A stretch of DNA of 64,000 nt, from contig NC_016461.1 in the NCBI RefSeq assembly GCF_000226115.1, forward strand, positions 1,116,001 through 1,180,000, in the 5' to 3' direction. Under the pieces are notes generated by a model that worked only from the letters and a program-made list of their open reading frames with translations, did not search any database and was not told the origin of the DNA. Below are positions 43,398-54,193 of the stretch, piece by piece; position 1 is the stretch's first letter, and each line of letters opens with the position of its first letter. This DNA is from Thermothielavioides terrestris NRRL 8126. Its lineage: Eukaryota > Ascomycota > Sordariomycetes > Sordariales > Chaetomiaceae. The translations under genes and the position numbers were made by a program.

Positions 43398-45430
43398 CTA
43401 GGCCCCAACAGCCACCGCCGTAGACGACTGCACAGCAGGTTGCGGCTCGATTTGCTGCTGCTGCTGCTGCTGCTGCTCACGAGCGATCTCGCCGCCTGCT
43501 CCACGCTCAGCCCAGTCACCCCACAGGCCACGTTTGCCGCGGATGCGGATGGGGCCACCGAGGGTACCCTCGGGCTGCTCGACCTTGATGGCGTCCTTGG
43601 TGGCGAGAACGAGGCATTCAAAGAACATCTTGGTCGCGTCGGCTTTTGTTGTTTGCTGCTCGGGCAGCAGTTCCTGAAAGACAACGGCCGACTTCTTGCG
43701 CTTCTCGGTATTCGTCGCCGCATCGGGGCCGAAGAGGTCCCGGAGGATGTGCACGGCGTGCTTGGTACCGACAGAGACCGGGCCGCTATCGGCCGGGTGA
43801 ACTATCGGCATGGTGGTGTCATCGAAAGCAGGCAGCGGGCTGGAAGGTGCGCCAGCCCTTGATCCTGGTCGTTCATGCTCGTCGTCGCCGTGGAAGACGG
43901 CAGTGTCGTCGGCAGGGATCTCGAGCACGGTGCCGTCTGCGGCTATGCTCTGGTTGCCTGCCGCGGCCCCGCCCAAACCGAGCGTGGTCTCGTCCTCAGG
44001 CAGCTCCAGGCGAGGCGACTTGGACGCACCTTGCTCATCCTCACTGTCCATGTCGGCGACGCCGCTATCTCTCTTCCTCTTCAGGTCGTTCGGTCGAATC
44101 GAGCTAAGAGACAACAGGCCCTTCAGCTCCGGTGCCCAAGCATCACTGCGGCCCTCAAAGAGAATGTTGTGAACGAAGCCCCCATTCCTGTGCAAATCCA
44201 TCAGACCAACGATATACGGATCGTGGGCTACAAAAGACTGCGGCTTGAGAATGTTGTCGCGCTTCGACTGCTGCTCCTTGATCTGTGCGCTTGTGAGCAC
44301 TGTCTGGTCGTCCGGCTGGAGAAGCTTCTTCTTCTTCTGCCGCTGGGGCGCCCGGATAGTCGACGCTGTGGGTTCGTCGCCTGGCTCGTACATGTCGGTG
44401 TTCATGTGGCGACTATACTCGAGCTCAACTTCCTTGGCGAATTCCTCGTCAATATCGGACAGCGGGGACTCTGAAATGCGCGCACGGCTCATGTCGCGGC
44501 CGGCAGCTCCAGGCATGGCCGACTCATCGCCAACATTGAACTGCAGGTCGTCGTCTCCCATATGGATATCACCCTCGCCATCGGCGATATGGACGCCATC
44601 GCCAAAGTCAAGATTGAGACCCAACGAGGGCTCGCGAGCTTGGCGATCCTTGCTGGGGCCGGCGACATCCATCTCACTCAACATGTCCTCCTCGACAGGC
44701 CTCGCGGCAGGCGCATCTCTGCCCATTTCCACGCTCTTGTCCATAAGCTTGCTCGGCCGATCGTCGATATCCATGCCAAAATCGAGTTCCAAGTCGAGGT
44801 CATCCACATTCGCGAGCGCCATCTCTTCGTCGTCACCATTGTTATCCTGGAGGAACTGACTGTTGTTGAAGTCTTCCTGGAGGTTGATGTCTCGGTTGCT
44901 CGGGCGTACAGCGGCCTTTCGGCCGCTTAGTGGAGTCGCGTTCACTTCATCGAGTTGCGAAGCAAGGAACTCGGAGCTCGGCGGCGGCAGCAAGTCTAGG
45001 TTATCATAGGGCGTGATGGTATCGGGGAGCATCAGCGACTCCTTTGTCGTCGCATGCATCGTGGCGGGAATGTCATGGTTGCCGGCGGACCGGAAGGCCT
45101 GAGAGCGCGTCAGTGGGCCAAACTCAGGTGAGGAGGACAACGGCCTAGGACAAGGGGGAGTCATACCATCTTGATTTTGATGAGGGCTTCATTGCAATCA
45201 TCGAGAAGGTAGCGGGCTTTGCGGCTGTAGATGCGGGCGACGCCAAGCAGCAGCTGGCCGCTCAGACGGAGGGCGAGGGGGGCGTCATTTGGAGCAATAA
45301 TGGCGTCGACACTGTCCTGAAGGTTGTGCTGCAGGATCTGGACCTTGGTGATCTTGCGCTCTTGGTTGGCCGAGAGCCACGCCTTGGCCAAGGGGCCGGT
45401 GGCACTGAGTAGTGTCCCCGACCAGAACAT
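43398..45430 (-). CDS. RAD21: Cohesin kleisin subunit RAD21/SCC1
   Basis: Two exons: 45430-45167 and 45098-43398, joined in phase 0, encoding 654 aa. RAD21 is the kleisin that closes the SMC1-SMC3 ring and is cut by separase at anaphase. Seen: the Rad21/Rec8 N-terminal domain at residues 1-88 ([19 protein letters not shown], then LALRLSGQLLLGVARIYSRK and the CNEALIKIKM helix) that binds SMC3; a long acidic disordered middle; and the winged-helix C-terminus (KMFFECLVLATKDAIKV) that binds SMC1. The mitotic type, not meiotic REC8, is favoured by the classic start and the length. A Gln run of about nine residues, encoded by CAG repeats, sits near the end. The intron is 68 nt. Separase sites were not assigned with confidence. 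Confidence 0.93.
43452..43477 (-). repeat. CAG/CTG microsatellite in RAD21 coding sequence
   Basis: An uninterrupted CTG run on the plus strand encodes about nine glutamines near the RAD21 C-terminus. It is likely length-polymorphic between strains. Confidence 0.9.
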
Positions 45431-47060
45431 GGCGGCGACGGTAGCGACAGAATCAATGCGCGTGATTTAATGGCAGTCTCGTATTAATTCAGAAGGCGCG
45501 AGATGATCGAGGAATGGGGATGTCGGCGCGCAACCGTCGCGACGCGACGGCGGGGTGGCGGCGATGGAGAGGTGGAGGTAAACAACAAGCGCGTTGTGCC
45601 GTTTGGACAATAGCGCGTGGCAGCAAGTCGCTTCGGGGCCGTCATAGAGCGGCGCAGCCAAACAAAAAGCGTTGAGACCTGTCGCAAAAAGCCGATCTCT
45701 GGAGTACAACAGCTAGTTAGTCGCCCCGAGGGATGCGACAGCAAGGTGGAAGCGATAATGGCGATGGAGCCAGGTCGAGTTTGCAGAAGAAGGAGGGGGT
45801 GCGTAAATGGGCACGGTTTGATGGTGGGCAGATCGAGCGTGGGCAGCTCCAAGCTGGTCTCGAGAATTTCCACGAGCCCCTGCCGAAATTTGAGAGGCTG
45901 GGGGTTGCGGCCCCACCAGCCACCCCGGTCGATTTACCAATCTGATGGAATATATACACAACGTTTCATGTGTATGTACAGGACACTATTGCGTATCCGT
46001 TCACAGGCTGGTCTCCGGAATATTGAAAGACACACGTGTTGCAGCTGTGATTTTCGTTCCGCACATGGCATTCGCACAGAGTAACATGATCCTTCTTGCG
46101 TTGAAGCTCGGTATTGATCCGTCATTTCAGTCGCCGCCCGCAAGCGGACGTTGTCTCGACCATCTTGACAGGTACATGCCAAACATGGACACCATGTAAG
46201 ATATTTTTGAAGCAGACTCCAGAACAACACGTTTTCATGGGTGATCTGAGGAGTCGCTCCAGAATGACTGAAGGTTGCTCCTGTTTAGGTGTTTTTGAGC
46301 TTGACAGCGGTTTGCCATTACTACTTCATGCATCCCAGTAAAGCACTGCGCCCGGACGTATACGGAGCACTGGACCGCATCGTCAAGCGGCTCTGTACGG
46401 GATTCGATCGGAAATGTACACTACCTGATTCTTGCGATGACGGAGTATTCGCGTAACAAGGCAGGGTAGGTGACATGACTGAGGACTCTTCGCAAGTCGC
46501 CCTATTGAAAGTCCTTTGTGTACGGCATAGATTGCTGCTCAGGTGTCCGTCGAAACGCCATCGCAGACTTGGTGAATGGTATTGGTGCCGAGTTCTGTAT
46601 TCCGTATTCCGTCCTGTACAGTACAGTGTCGGTTCCTGAATCCAAACGCCCCCCGTCAGCCGCATGCCACCCTTGCTCGCTGCACCCGAACTACGCTCCG
46701 CTACTGAGCACGCTACGGAGAAGGTCAAAGCTGCCAAGCCGAGATTGAAACCTGTTCCACAAGCGGCCATCTCCGAAGTTCGTGGTTGACTCGCACCTGG
46801 ATTGCCGCTGAAGCGACGAGAAGAAATCTCTTGCGCCAGCACCAGCGGTGTTGTTGATCTCCTTCTAATGTATTGATTAGCATTCGAATACCTTTTGGGC
46901 GTTCTTTTCAATCGTGTCGCGCCGTTGCGCCGGCAGCCTTCGCTCTTCGCGCTGCCGTTGTCGCGGCCGTTGATGACGCTCGCTCGGTCCATCGACCTCC
47001 CCTTGGGGTCTTTCGCGCCTACGCCCTGCTCTTCCCGCCATCTTTGGCCCGCGCCCCAAG
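45431..47060. promoter_or_regulatory. Divergent intergenic region RAD21/PMR1
   Basis: A 1.63-kb head-to-head space. A minus-strand frame of about 130 codons at 45484-45873 has no domain and is probably RAD21 leader. Near 46600-46625 there are TATTCCGTATTCCGT direct repeats and a CTGTACAGTACAG palindrome. No gene is supported. Confidence 0.4.
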
Positions 47061-50000
47061 ATGGACCGATTGATGCGAAAAGACGATGACGATGGCCTGC
47101 CGCTGTACCATAACTCGCAAGAGCCAGGGCCGCCGGCAGCACTCGGAGACAGCTCGCGGTCTTGGTCCACTTCGCCCCGAATGAGCCCTCGGACGACATC
47201 TGCGCAGTCAAGAGTAGGGCTCCTGGAAGGGCACGGAATACTGAACAAAGAGCTAACGAGCATTGACGCAGAGCGTGGCTGATGAATACGCTTCCCTCAC
47301 TCCGATCGAAGTCGCCGCACGGCTGAACACGTCACTCACGCATGGCCTCACGCCTGCGGAGGCGCTGTCGAGGTTACGCGACTATGGCCCAAACGAGATC
47401 CCCCACGACGAACCCGAGCCGATTTGGCTGCGCTTTCTCAAGCAATTTCAGGAGCCGCTCATAGTCCTCCTGTTGGTTTCAGCTGGCGCATCAGTGGTGG
47501 TGGGGAACATGGATGACGCCGTGAGCATCACAGTTGCAGTGACCATCGTGGTCAGCGTGGGCTTCATACAGGAATATCGTTCCGAGAAATCCATCGAGGC
47601 ACTGAATCACCTGGTCCCAAACCATGCGCATCTCGTGAGGAAACGGGCTTCAAAGGCGTCTCCGGGATCTCGCTCGCCGATGTGGCCCAGGGCTGGCGAC
47701 AAGACCCCCGACACGGGCGAGAGCTCCGGCTCGATTACTCCCGAGGAGGAAGTGCTGGAAGCGACCTCGTCCAAGGTTATGGCGGCGCAATTGGTGCCTG
47801 GTGATCTGGTGCTGTTCACCACCGGCGATCGTATCCCCGCCGATATTCGAGTGACCAAGGCTGCGGACTTGACGATCGATGCGTCGAACCTCACCGGAGA
47901 GAATGAGCCTGTCAGAGTTACAGCGAGTACACGTCCCCGTCGCGGACTCGCCACGCCAACTCACGGCGGCGCTACCTTGCAGTTGCCTCAGCCTTCCTTT
48001 CCCGGGGCACCTGACGGAAGCTCGGCCACTGGCGCTCAGGGTGACCAGGATGGACCGCAAAACATCGCATATATGGGTACTCTGGTGAAATCCGGCCACG
48101 GCCAGGGTATCGTGTTCGCGACGGGGGGAAACACGCACTTTGGGACTATCGCGACCAGCGTCTCTGGGACCGAGAGCCCCCGATCGCCGCTGCAGATATC
48201 TATGGATGAGTTGGGGTCGCAACTGAGCAAGATGTCCTTTGTTATCATTGGGCTCATCTCGCTGATCGGCTGGTTTCAGGGGAAGAAGCTGCTCGAGGTG
48301 TTCACCATTTCTGTCTCGCTAGCTGTGGCGGCCATCCCGGAGGGCCTACCCATCATCGTTACCGTCACTCTCGCCTTGGGCGTGCATCGGATGGCGAAGC
48401 ACAATGCCATCGTCCGGAAGATGCCCAAGGTTGAAACGCTGGGCTCCGTCAACGTAGTTTGCACGGACAAGACGGGTGGGATTCCCTATCAATGATAACT
48501 CTCGATGCGAAAATATGCAGTGCTGACACTTTGCAGGGACACTGACAATGAACCATATGACGACGGCCAAGATGTGGTACTTTGGAGCCGACGACGCCTT
48601 CGACGTAGATTCGGACGACGAGATGACGGAGGCCAAACCAGATCCTGCCGCGCTTAGGATTTTGCGCATTGGGAACATTGCCAACGATGCACGCCTCGCT
48701 CGCAAGTACAGCGAAAACGGCGCGGCTGCCAGAGCTGTGCTCTCCTCGACGGAGGGCAGAGGTCACACATCAACGTACACCCGATGGGTTGGGCAGCCCA
48801 CGGACGTTGCCATGCTTGACCTGCTGGATCGATTCCGAGAGCATGACGTCCGAGACTCTATCGGGCCTCGGGTCAGCGAGACACCCTTCTCCTCGGAACG
48901 GAAGTGGATGGGTGTCACCATTGGCAGTGAAGGGGGCAAGAGCGACAAGGACTTTGCGTACATGAAAGGCGCCATTGATAAGGTACTGGACGCTTGCGAT
49001 ACCTATGTCACCAGAGACGGCAAAGAGGTCGTCTTGGACTCCTCACGGCGGCAAGAGGCCTTGCAGGCGGCGGAGAGGATGGCATCTCAAGGGCTCCGGG
49101 TTCTCGCCTTTGCAAGCGGACCTGTCGCGAAATCCCGAAGCAGCAGGTCCGCCGTCGGCGGTGCTAGAAGCAGCCCCGCCGGCGCGGATGGCGCAGAGAG
49201 TCCCGTCCACCACGGCTGTGAGGAGCAGTACAAGGGTCTCACTTTTGCCGGATTGGTTGGCATGAGTGACCCTCCAAGGCCTGGCGTCGGGCGCTCGATC
49301 AGGAAGTTGATGCGCGGCCGCGTCAAGGTCATCATGATTACCGGCGACGCGGAGACGACGGCCCTAGCGATTGGCAAGCAGCTAGGCATGGCAATCGCTA
49401 CTCCTACTGCGCATGCGTCTAACCAGGTCACAGTCAAGCCGGTCCTTCGAGGCGACGAACTTGACGCCATGTCGGACGAGGACCTGGCGAGGGCGATGGA
49501 CCACACCACCATCTTCGCGCGAACCAACCCGGACCACAAGATGAAGATCATCAGGGCCCTGCAGTCCCGCGGCGATATTGTCGCCATGACGGGAGACGGG
49601 GTCAACGATGCGCCGGCGCTCAAAAAAGCCGACATCGGCATTGCTATGGGCATGCACGGCACCGACGTGGCGAAGGAAGCTGCCGACATGATCCTGACTG
49701 ACGACGACTTCTCGACCATCCTCCATGCTATCGAGGAGGGCAAAGCCATCTTCAACAACATCCAGAACTTTATCACCTTCCAACTATCCACCAGCGTTGC
49801 TGGCCTCTCCCTTGTCCTTATCTGCACCGCCCTGGGATTCAAGTCGCCCCTCAATGCGATGCAAATTCTTTGGATCAGTAAGTGCCGGCCCGTTCCACCC
49901 ATTCCTTCGTCTTTCTCTCTTTTGTTCCCTCTCCCCCACTCCTGCTAACGCACGCATCATTTGCTCAGACATCATCATGGACGGCCCGCCCGCTCAATCC

Positions 50001-50513
50001 CTCGGCGTCGAAGCAGTTGACAAAGACGTCATGAGCCGTCCGCCGCGCCGGCGGGGCGACCCCGTCCTGACCAGGCGCCTGCTCACCCGGGTGCTGACGC
50101 AGGCGGCCATCATCGTGGCCGGCACCATGCTCGTCTACACGCACGAGATGCTCGACGACGGGCAGGTGACGCGCCGCGACACCACCATGACCTTCACCTG
50201 CTTCGTGCTGTTCGACATGTTCAATGCGCTCACGTGCCGCTCCGAGAGCAAGAGCGTGCTGACTGGGGAGGTGGGGCTGTTCAAGAACGTGCTGTTCAAC
50301 TGGGCGGTGGCCGGCAGCCTCATGGGCCAGCTGGCCGTGGTGTATCTCCCTTGGTTGCAGGAGGTCTTCCAGACCGAAGCGCTGGGGTGGCGGGACCTGG
50401 GGGCGCTTGTGCTCCTGTGCAGTAGTGTGTTTTGGGTGGACGAGGGGCGCAAGTGGTGGCGGTACGGCAAGAGGAGCGGGCTTTTAGGTCGGGGTTATAG
50501 CCAGGCGGTTTGA
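47061..50513 (+). CDS. PMR1: P-type Ca2+/Mn2+-ATPase, PMR1/SPCA type
   Basis: Four exons: 47061-47213, 47272-48475, 48537-49877 and 49969-50513, encoding 1080 aa; phases agree. This pump loads the Golgi with Ca2+ and Mn2+ for glycosylation and sorting. Seen: an N-terminal cytosolic region; [16 protein letters not shown] opening the cation ATPase N domain; [11 protein letters not shown] in M4 (ion site); the phosphorylated Asp450 in CTDKTGT, with its Gly codon split by intron 2; [31 protein letters not shown]; and the M5-M6 region with [23 protein letters not shown], where Asn and Asp are ion ligands. Long Ser/Pro-rich inserts lie in the actuator domain (about residues 177-212) and nucleotide domain (about 665-690). 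The final helices end at residue 1080. Intron 3 sits inside the M6 motif. Plasma-membrane or vacuolar calcium pumps lack this M4/M6 pattern. Confidence 0.94.
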
Positions 50514-50826
50514 TGGGGGCTTCCATGGGTTTAACGAGCATTGGTTATGCTGTAGCGTGATGAATGGATGCGACCTGGAATTGGTTTTGGACCAACACAT
50601 GTGCGATCTCGTGTATATGAAATGGGTGTTGTTGGTTAGATAGAAGTACTTGGACGAGATTACTGCCCTGAGGACCTTGAGCTAGACGGCGGCAATTTGT
50701 GCGAAAACGATTCAACCAAACAATACCAGATGAAAACACACGAACACACGCACAGACACATACACATACAAACAAAGAATTCCGAAACGAGCCAGCGCTC
50801 TCGAGAGACCTCGCTCAGGCCACACA
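50514..50826. other. Intergenic, convergent
   Basis: A 313-bp space between the 3' ends of PMR1 (+) and the dynamin-like gene (-). It has an imperfect (CA)n-rich stretch at about 50735-50773 and nothing else. Confidence 0.5.
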
Positions 50827-53204
50827 CTAATGCCGCAAAATTTCCTTGGCGGCCGTCAGATCGTTGATCTTCTGGGCCAGTCTCTCCCGATGCTCCTTGA
50901 TGCTCGGGGACTCGCCGGCAATGGCCTCCAGCTGGTCAGGTTTCAGCCCGATCACCCACTCCTGGCTGAACACGCCGAGAGGAGTCGACGGCCCGAAGAG
51001 GAGATGGTAGTTGACCGCCTGGTTGAGGAGGTTGTCCACGAAACGGCTGCACGCGATGTCGTAGTACGCGCTGAGATCGTCGTGCAGCTTTTCGACGATG
51101 TCCTCGATGTTGGGCTTCTGCTCCGTGACGTTGCTGACCTGCCGGATGCTCACCAGGCCTTGGTAGTCCTTGTGGCCGGTGACGTGCTGCAGCAGGCCGG
51201 CGATGCGCCCGCCGCGGCAGCGCTGCCGGTGCTCGTTGAAGTGACGGTCCAGCGTGTAGGGCTTCGTGTCGCGCTCCGCAGACGCCAGGTACTCGGCCGC
51301 CGCCATGCCCGCCTCGTAGCGCCGCAGCACCTCGTCCTGCATGGCCGACCACAGCTCTTCGCGGACGCGCGGGTCCGCGCACACGACTTCCAGCGCGGCC
51401 ATGATGAAGCGGTGGACCGCCACGATGACCTTGCTCATGAACGCCCTGCTCATGGCCGGCCACTTGCTGGACTGCTCGGTCCACGCGCTCGCCCAGACCG
51501 CGCTGCTGAAGGTGCCGAGATCCATTCCGCGCGAGCGGACATAGAGGTCGGTGATCCAGTCGAGGATGCCGTCCTCTGGTTCCTCGATGTCATAGTCGTG
51601 ACTGATGATGTTCTCGAGCTCCGGGTAGTCCTCGGTGTCAATGTCTCGGGCGAATTCCAGGATGCTGTCTGAGCGGTCCGAGTCGGGCGTGGCCCGCGAT
51701 GGGCTGGCCTCGACTTTCACTGGCTCGTCGATCGTGTCGAAGCGGCGGAGGACCGAATTGCGCTTGAACTCATCGCTGAAGGCATCGGCGAGGTTGACCA
51801 CCCGCGTTACGAGACGGAGCTCCGCGGACTTCTCGAACGCGGCGCTGACCGCGTATTGAGCCTCGAGACCAGCCCGCACCAGCTCTTGGAATTCCTGGGC
51901 CACTCCGCTCAGGAACCGGCGCTGCTCTTGCTCGTCCTTGCGAGACGGGCCCAGGCTGTCTCGCTCCCTTTGGACGGAATGGAGCATCTCGCCAATCTCC
52001 TTCCGCAGCTTGGGGAACTCACGCCGGGCCATGTGTCCCAGGAGCTCGGCAAGGCGTCGCTTCAGCGCGCCGACGCCGACCCTCGGGGGCGGCAGGCTGG
52101 CCCATGCCGCCTTCTTGAACTCATCCTCGCGGTGGAGGAAGTCAGCGTCATTCATGTCGGCGCCGCGGCTTCGGACAAGGTAGTAGCCGAGCCTGAGCTG
52201 CTTCTTTTTCCCAAGGATGATATTGCGCACGGCGGCTTGGGCGCTCGGCTCCGTCACCAGGTCCGGCTTGGTCAGGATGCCGAGGGTCCGCTCGCCATTC
52301 TTGTCGTACTCCTCTGCCAGCGTCAGGATCTCCTGGTTCGAGATATCGATGTTGCAGGGAAGCACGGCCAGGATGACGGTGCGGCTGTCTTGAATGTACC
52401 ATCGCACCATATTCCTGACCAGAACCATGTCGGCCTTCGTCGTGACGCCCGGGGTGGGCATGCGGAAGATGCCCGGCACGTCAATGACGGTGAGGTAGTC
52501 GACCGACGGGCCGCAAATCTCGATCTTGAGCACGTCCTCGCTGAACACGCTGCCTCCTTGGGGGCGCGTGACCGGCTGGCCGTCGTCTTCCGACGAGGAG
52601 GCGTCAGAGGCGAACTGGGCAGACAAGAAGCTGGAATCGGAGCTGCCATTCGAGGAAAGCCTCATCCGGATGCCCATCCTCTCATTGACCTATTCAGGGT
52701 CGTCAGCCTTGCTTCACGCCCACGGCGAGGTGGAGAGCAAGAGCACGCACCTCTCTCAGAATGGACGGGAACTGCTGGCGGAAGTCCTCGGGGTTCAGCG
52801 CGGGGCTGCGGTATCCCTCGACATGCCGCTTGTGCGCCTCGGACGCATTCGGTCCCGGGATGATGCTGACCTCGACGCGAGACACGTCGTCGCGACGCTG
52901 GGTGATCTGAGTCGCATACCGCGTGCAGAGCTCCACGTCGCGCGGGAAGGGGATGCCGGTGAGGCTCTCCAGCAGGGATGACTTGCCCGAGCTCTGGTCG
53001 CCGACAACAACGAGCTGCGCTGCGTGGTTAGCAATGATGGGAGACAGAGGCCAAGGCCCAGGGATGCAGGGAGACACATGCCTGGGGAAGCGGTACGTGC
53101 TTGCCGATGTTTTTGGCCCGGAGTGCATCGATCTTCTTGAGGAGAGAGTCATTGACAAGCAGGTCCTGCTGGGATTTTTGCGGCTTCTGAGCGTCCAGGG
53201 TCAT
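50827..53204 (-). CDS. Dynamin-like GTPase (fungal Mx-like type)
   Basis: Three exons: 53204-53082, 53014-52751 and 52689-50827, encoding 749 aa. Seen: MTLDAQKPQKSQQDLL, then the GTPase domain with G1 GDQSSGKSS (Gly46-Ser54), the switch-I TRYATQITQRR block, G3 DVPG (199-202) and G4 TKPD (269-272). A middle/stalk domain and a C-terminal GTPase-effector-like helix (residues about 650-749) follow. No PH domain, Pro-rich tail or transmembrane segment is visible, so it is closer to Mx-like or general cytosolic dynamins than to Vps1 or Dnm1. The role is unknown; membrane remodelling is inferred. An insert, Ser/Asp-rich, lies after exon 3 begins (about 141-170). The first intron appears to use a GC donor (GCATGT at 53081); a GT alternative three codons downstream would insert ASQ. 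A start at 53234 would add ten residues. Confidence 0.85.
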
Positions 53205-54193
53205 GGTAACGGTGTTTCTGAGGAGGTCTATCAATGTGTGTAGTTCTTAGCTCGGGATAGCTTTGCAGATGTCCTGTCTGGAGAACAGCACAGAACGACG
53301 GTAGACTCGACGCCTTCCATGTCCCTATTTAACAACCTACTCGCGGCCTCAGACGCCCATCCATGGCATCCCGTCCTCAAGACTCCATGCACACCTGTGA
53401 GGCAGACAGGACGCAGCAGAGAGCGCCTCGGCGCCAACGAAAGCGCGTTCCTGACGCCCGCCAGCCGGGAACGTGAACAGGAATAGGAAACGGGCTTCGT
53501 TGGCGCTGAGGCCGACTGTTGGCCTCATTGCGTGGACTTGCGTCGACTCAGGGGCCAGTCAGTGGCTGGCAAGACCAGAAGGCGTTGGACCGGCCGCTTC
53601 AAGCAGCAGAAAGTTGGCCTGGGCGGTGCGCAGCCTTGCCGTGGCCTCGTCATCCTTGATGCACCCAGCGCATGCAGACCGTGTTTTGGGACCTTGACTG
53701 CGTCAAGCCACGGCTCCTACCAGCAATTGCTGTGCCAAGAATAACTACCTACCTAGCTGAGACGGGCGGGCTTCCTCCTTCAGCCGTAGCGCCTAGTAGG
53801 TATGTAGTGTTGATTATTCCCACTAGCTCGTGTCGCAAGCTTGCAGTGGTCGGTCGCCGGAGAGGCGCCTCAATCACCGATAGTCTCTTTCGAACGGCGG
53901 TTCGCGCTCCCCACAGGCGCCAGTCTCACCGTCCTGAGTGGCTCAGGCCAGCGGTCCGATGCGGGCCGCAGGAGTTAATCACGGGCCCCACCGAACAGCC
54001 GTAGCGCGAGACAAGTTGCTGATTGGCAGGCAGGCAGTGGTGCCAGCTACCTTCCATACTTACCGGACACGGGCTACAACTTTAACGGATTACTGTGGAA
54101 AACAGCATCAGCCGCGACATCGAGTTCCCTCCCTTCCGTCCTCCCTGGCGCCCGCAGCAGAAATGCGCCGCCGTTGTCACGACGGCACCACCA
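53205..54193. promoter_or_regulatory. Divergent intergenic region, dynamin-like/COG4
   Basis: A 989-bp head-to-head space. The COG4 frame is open upstream of its first ATG back to a GTG at 54095, but no ATG lies there. A CTACCTACCTAGCTGAG word cluster is at about 53744-53760. No gene is supported. Confidence 0.4.

Noticed and set aside
45484..45873. Minus-strand frame of 129 codons upstream of RAD21
   Set aside because: Low-complexity, no domain; most likely RAD21 5' leader.
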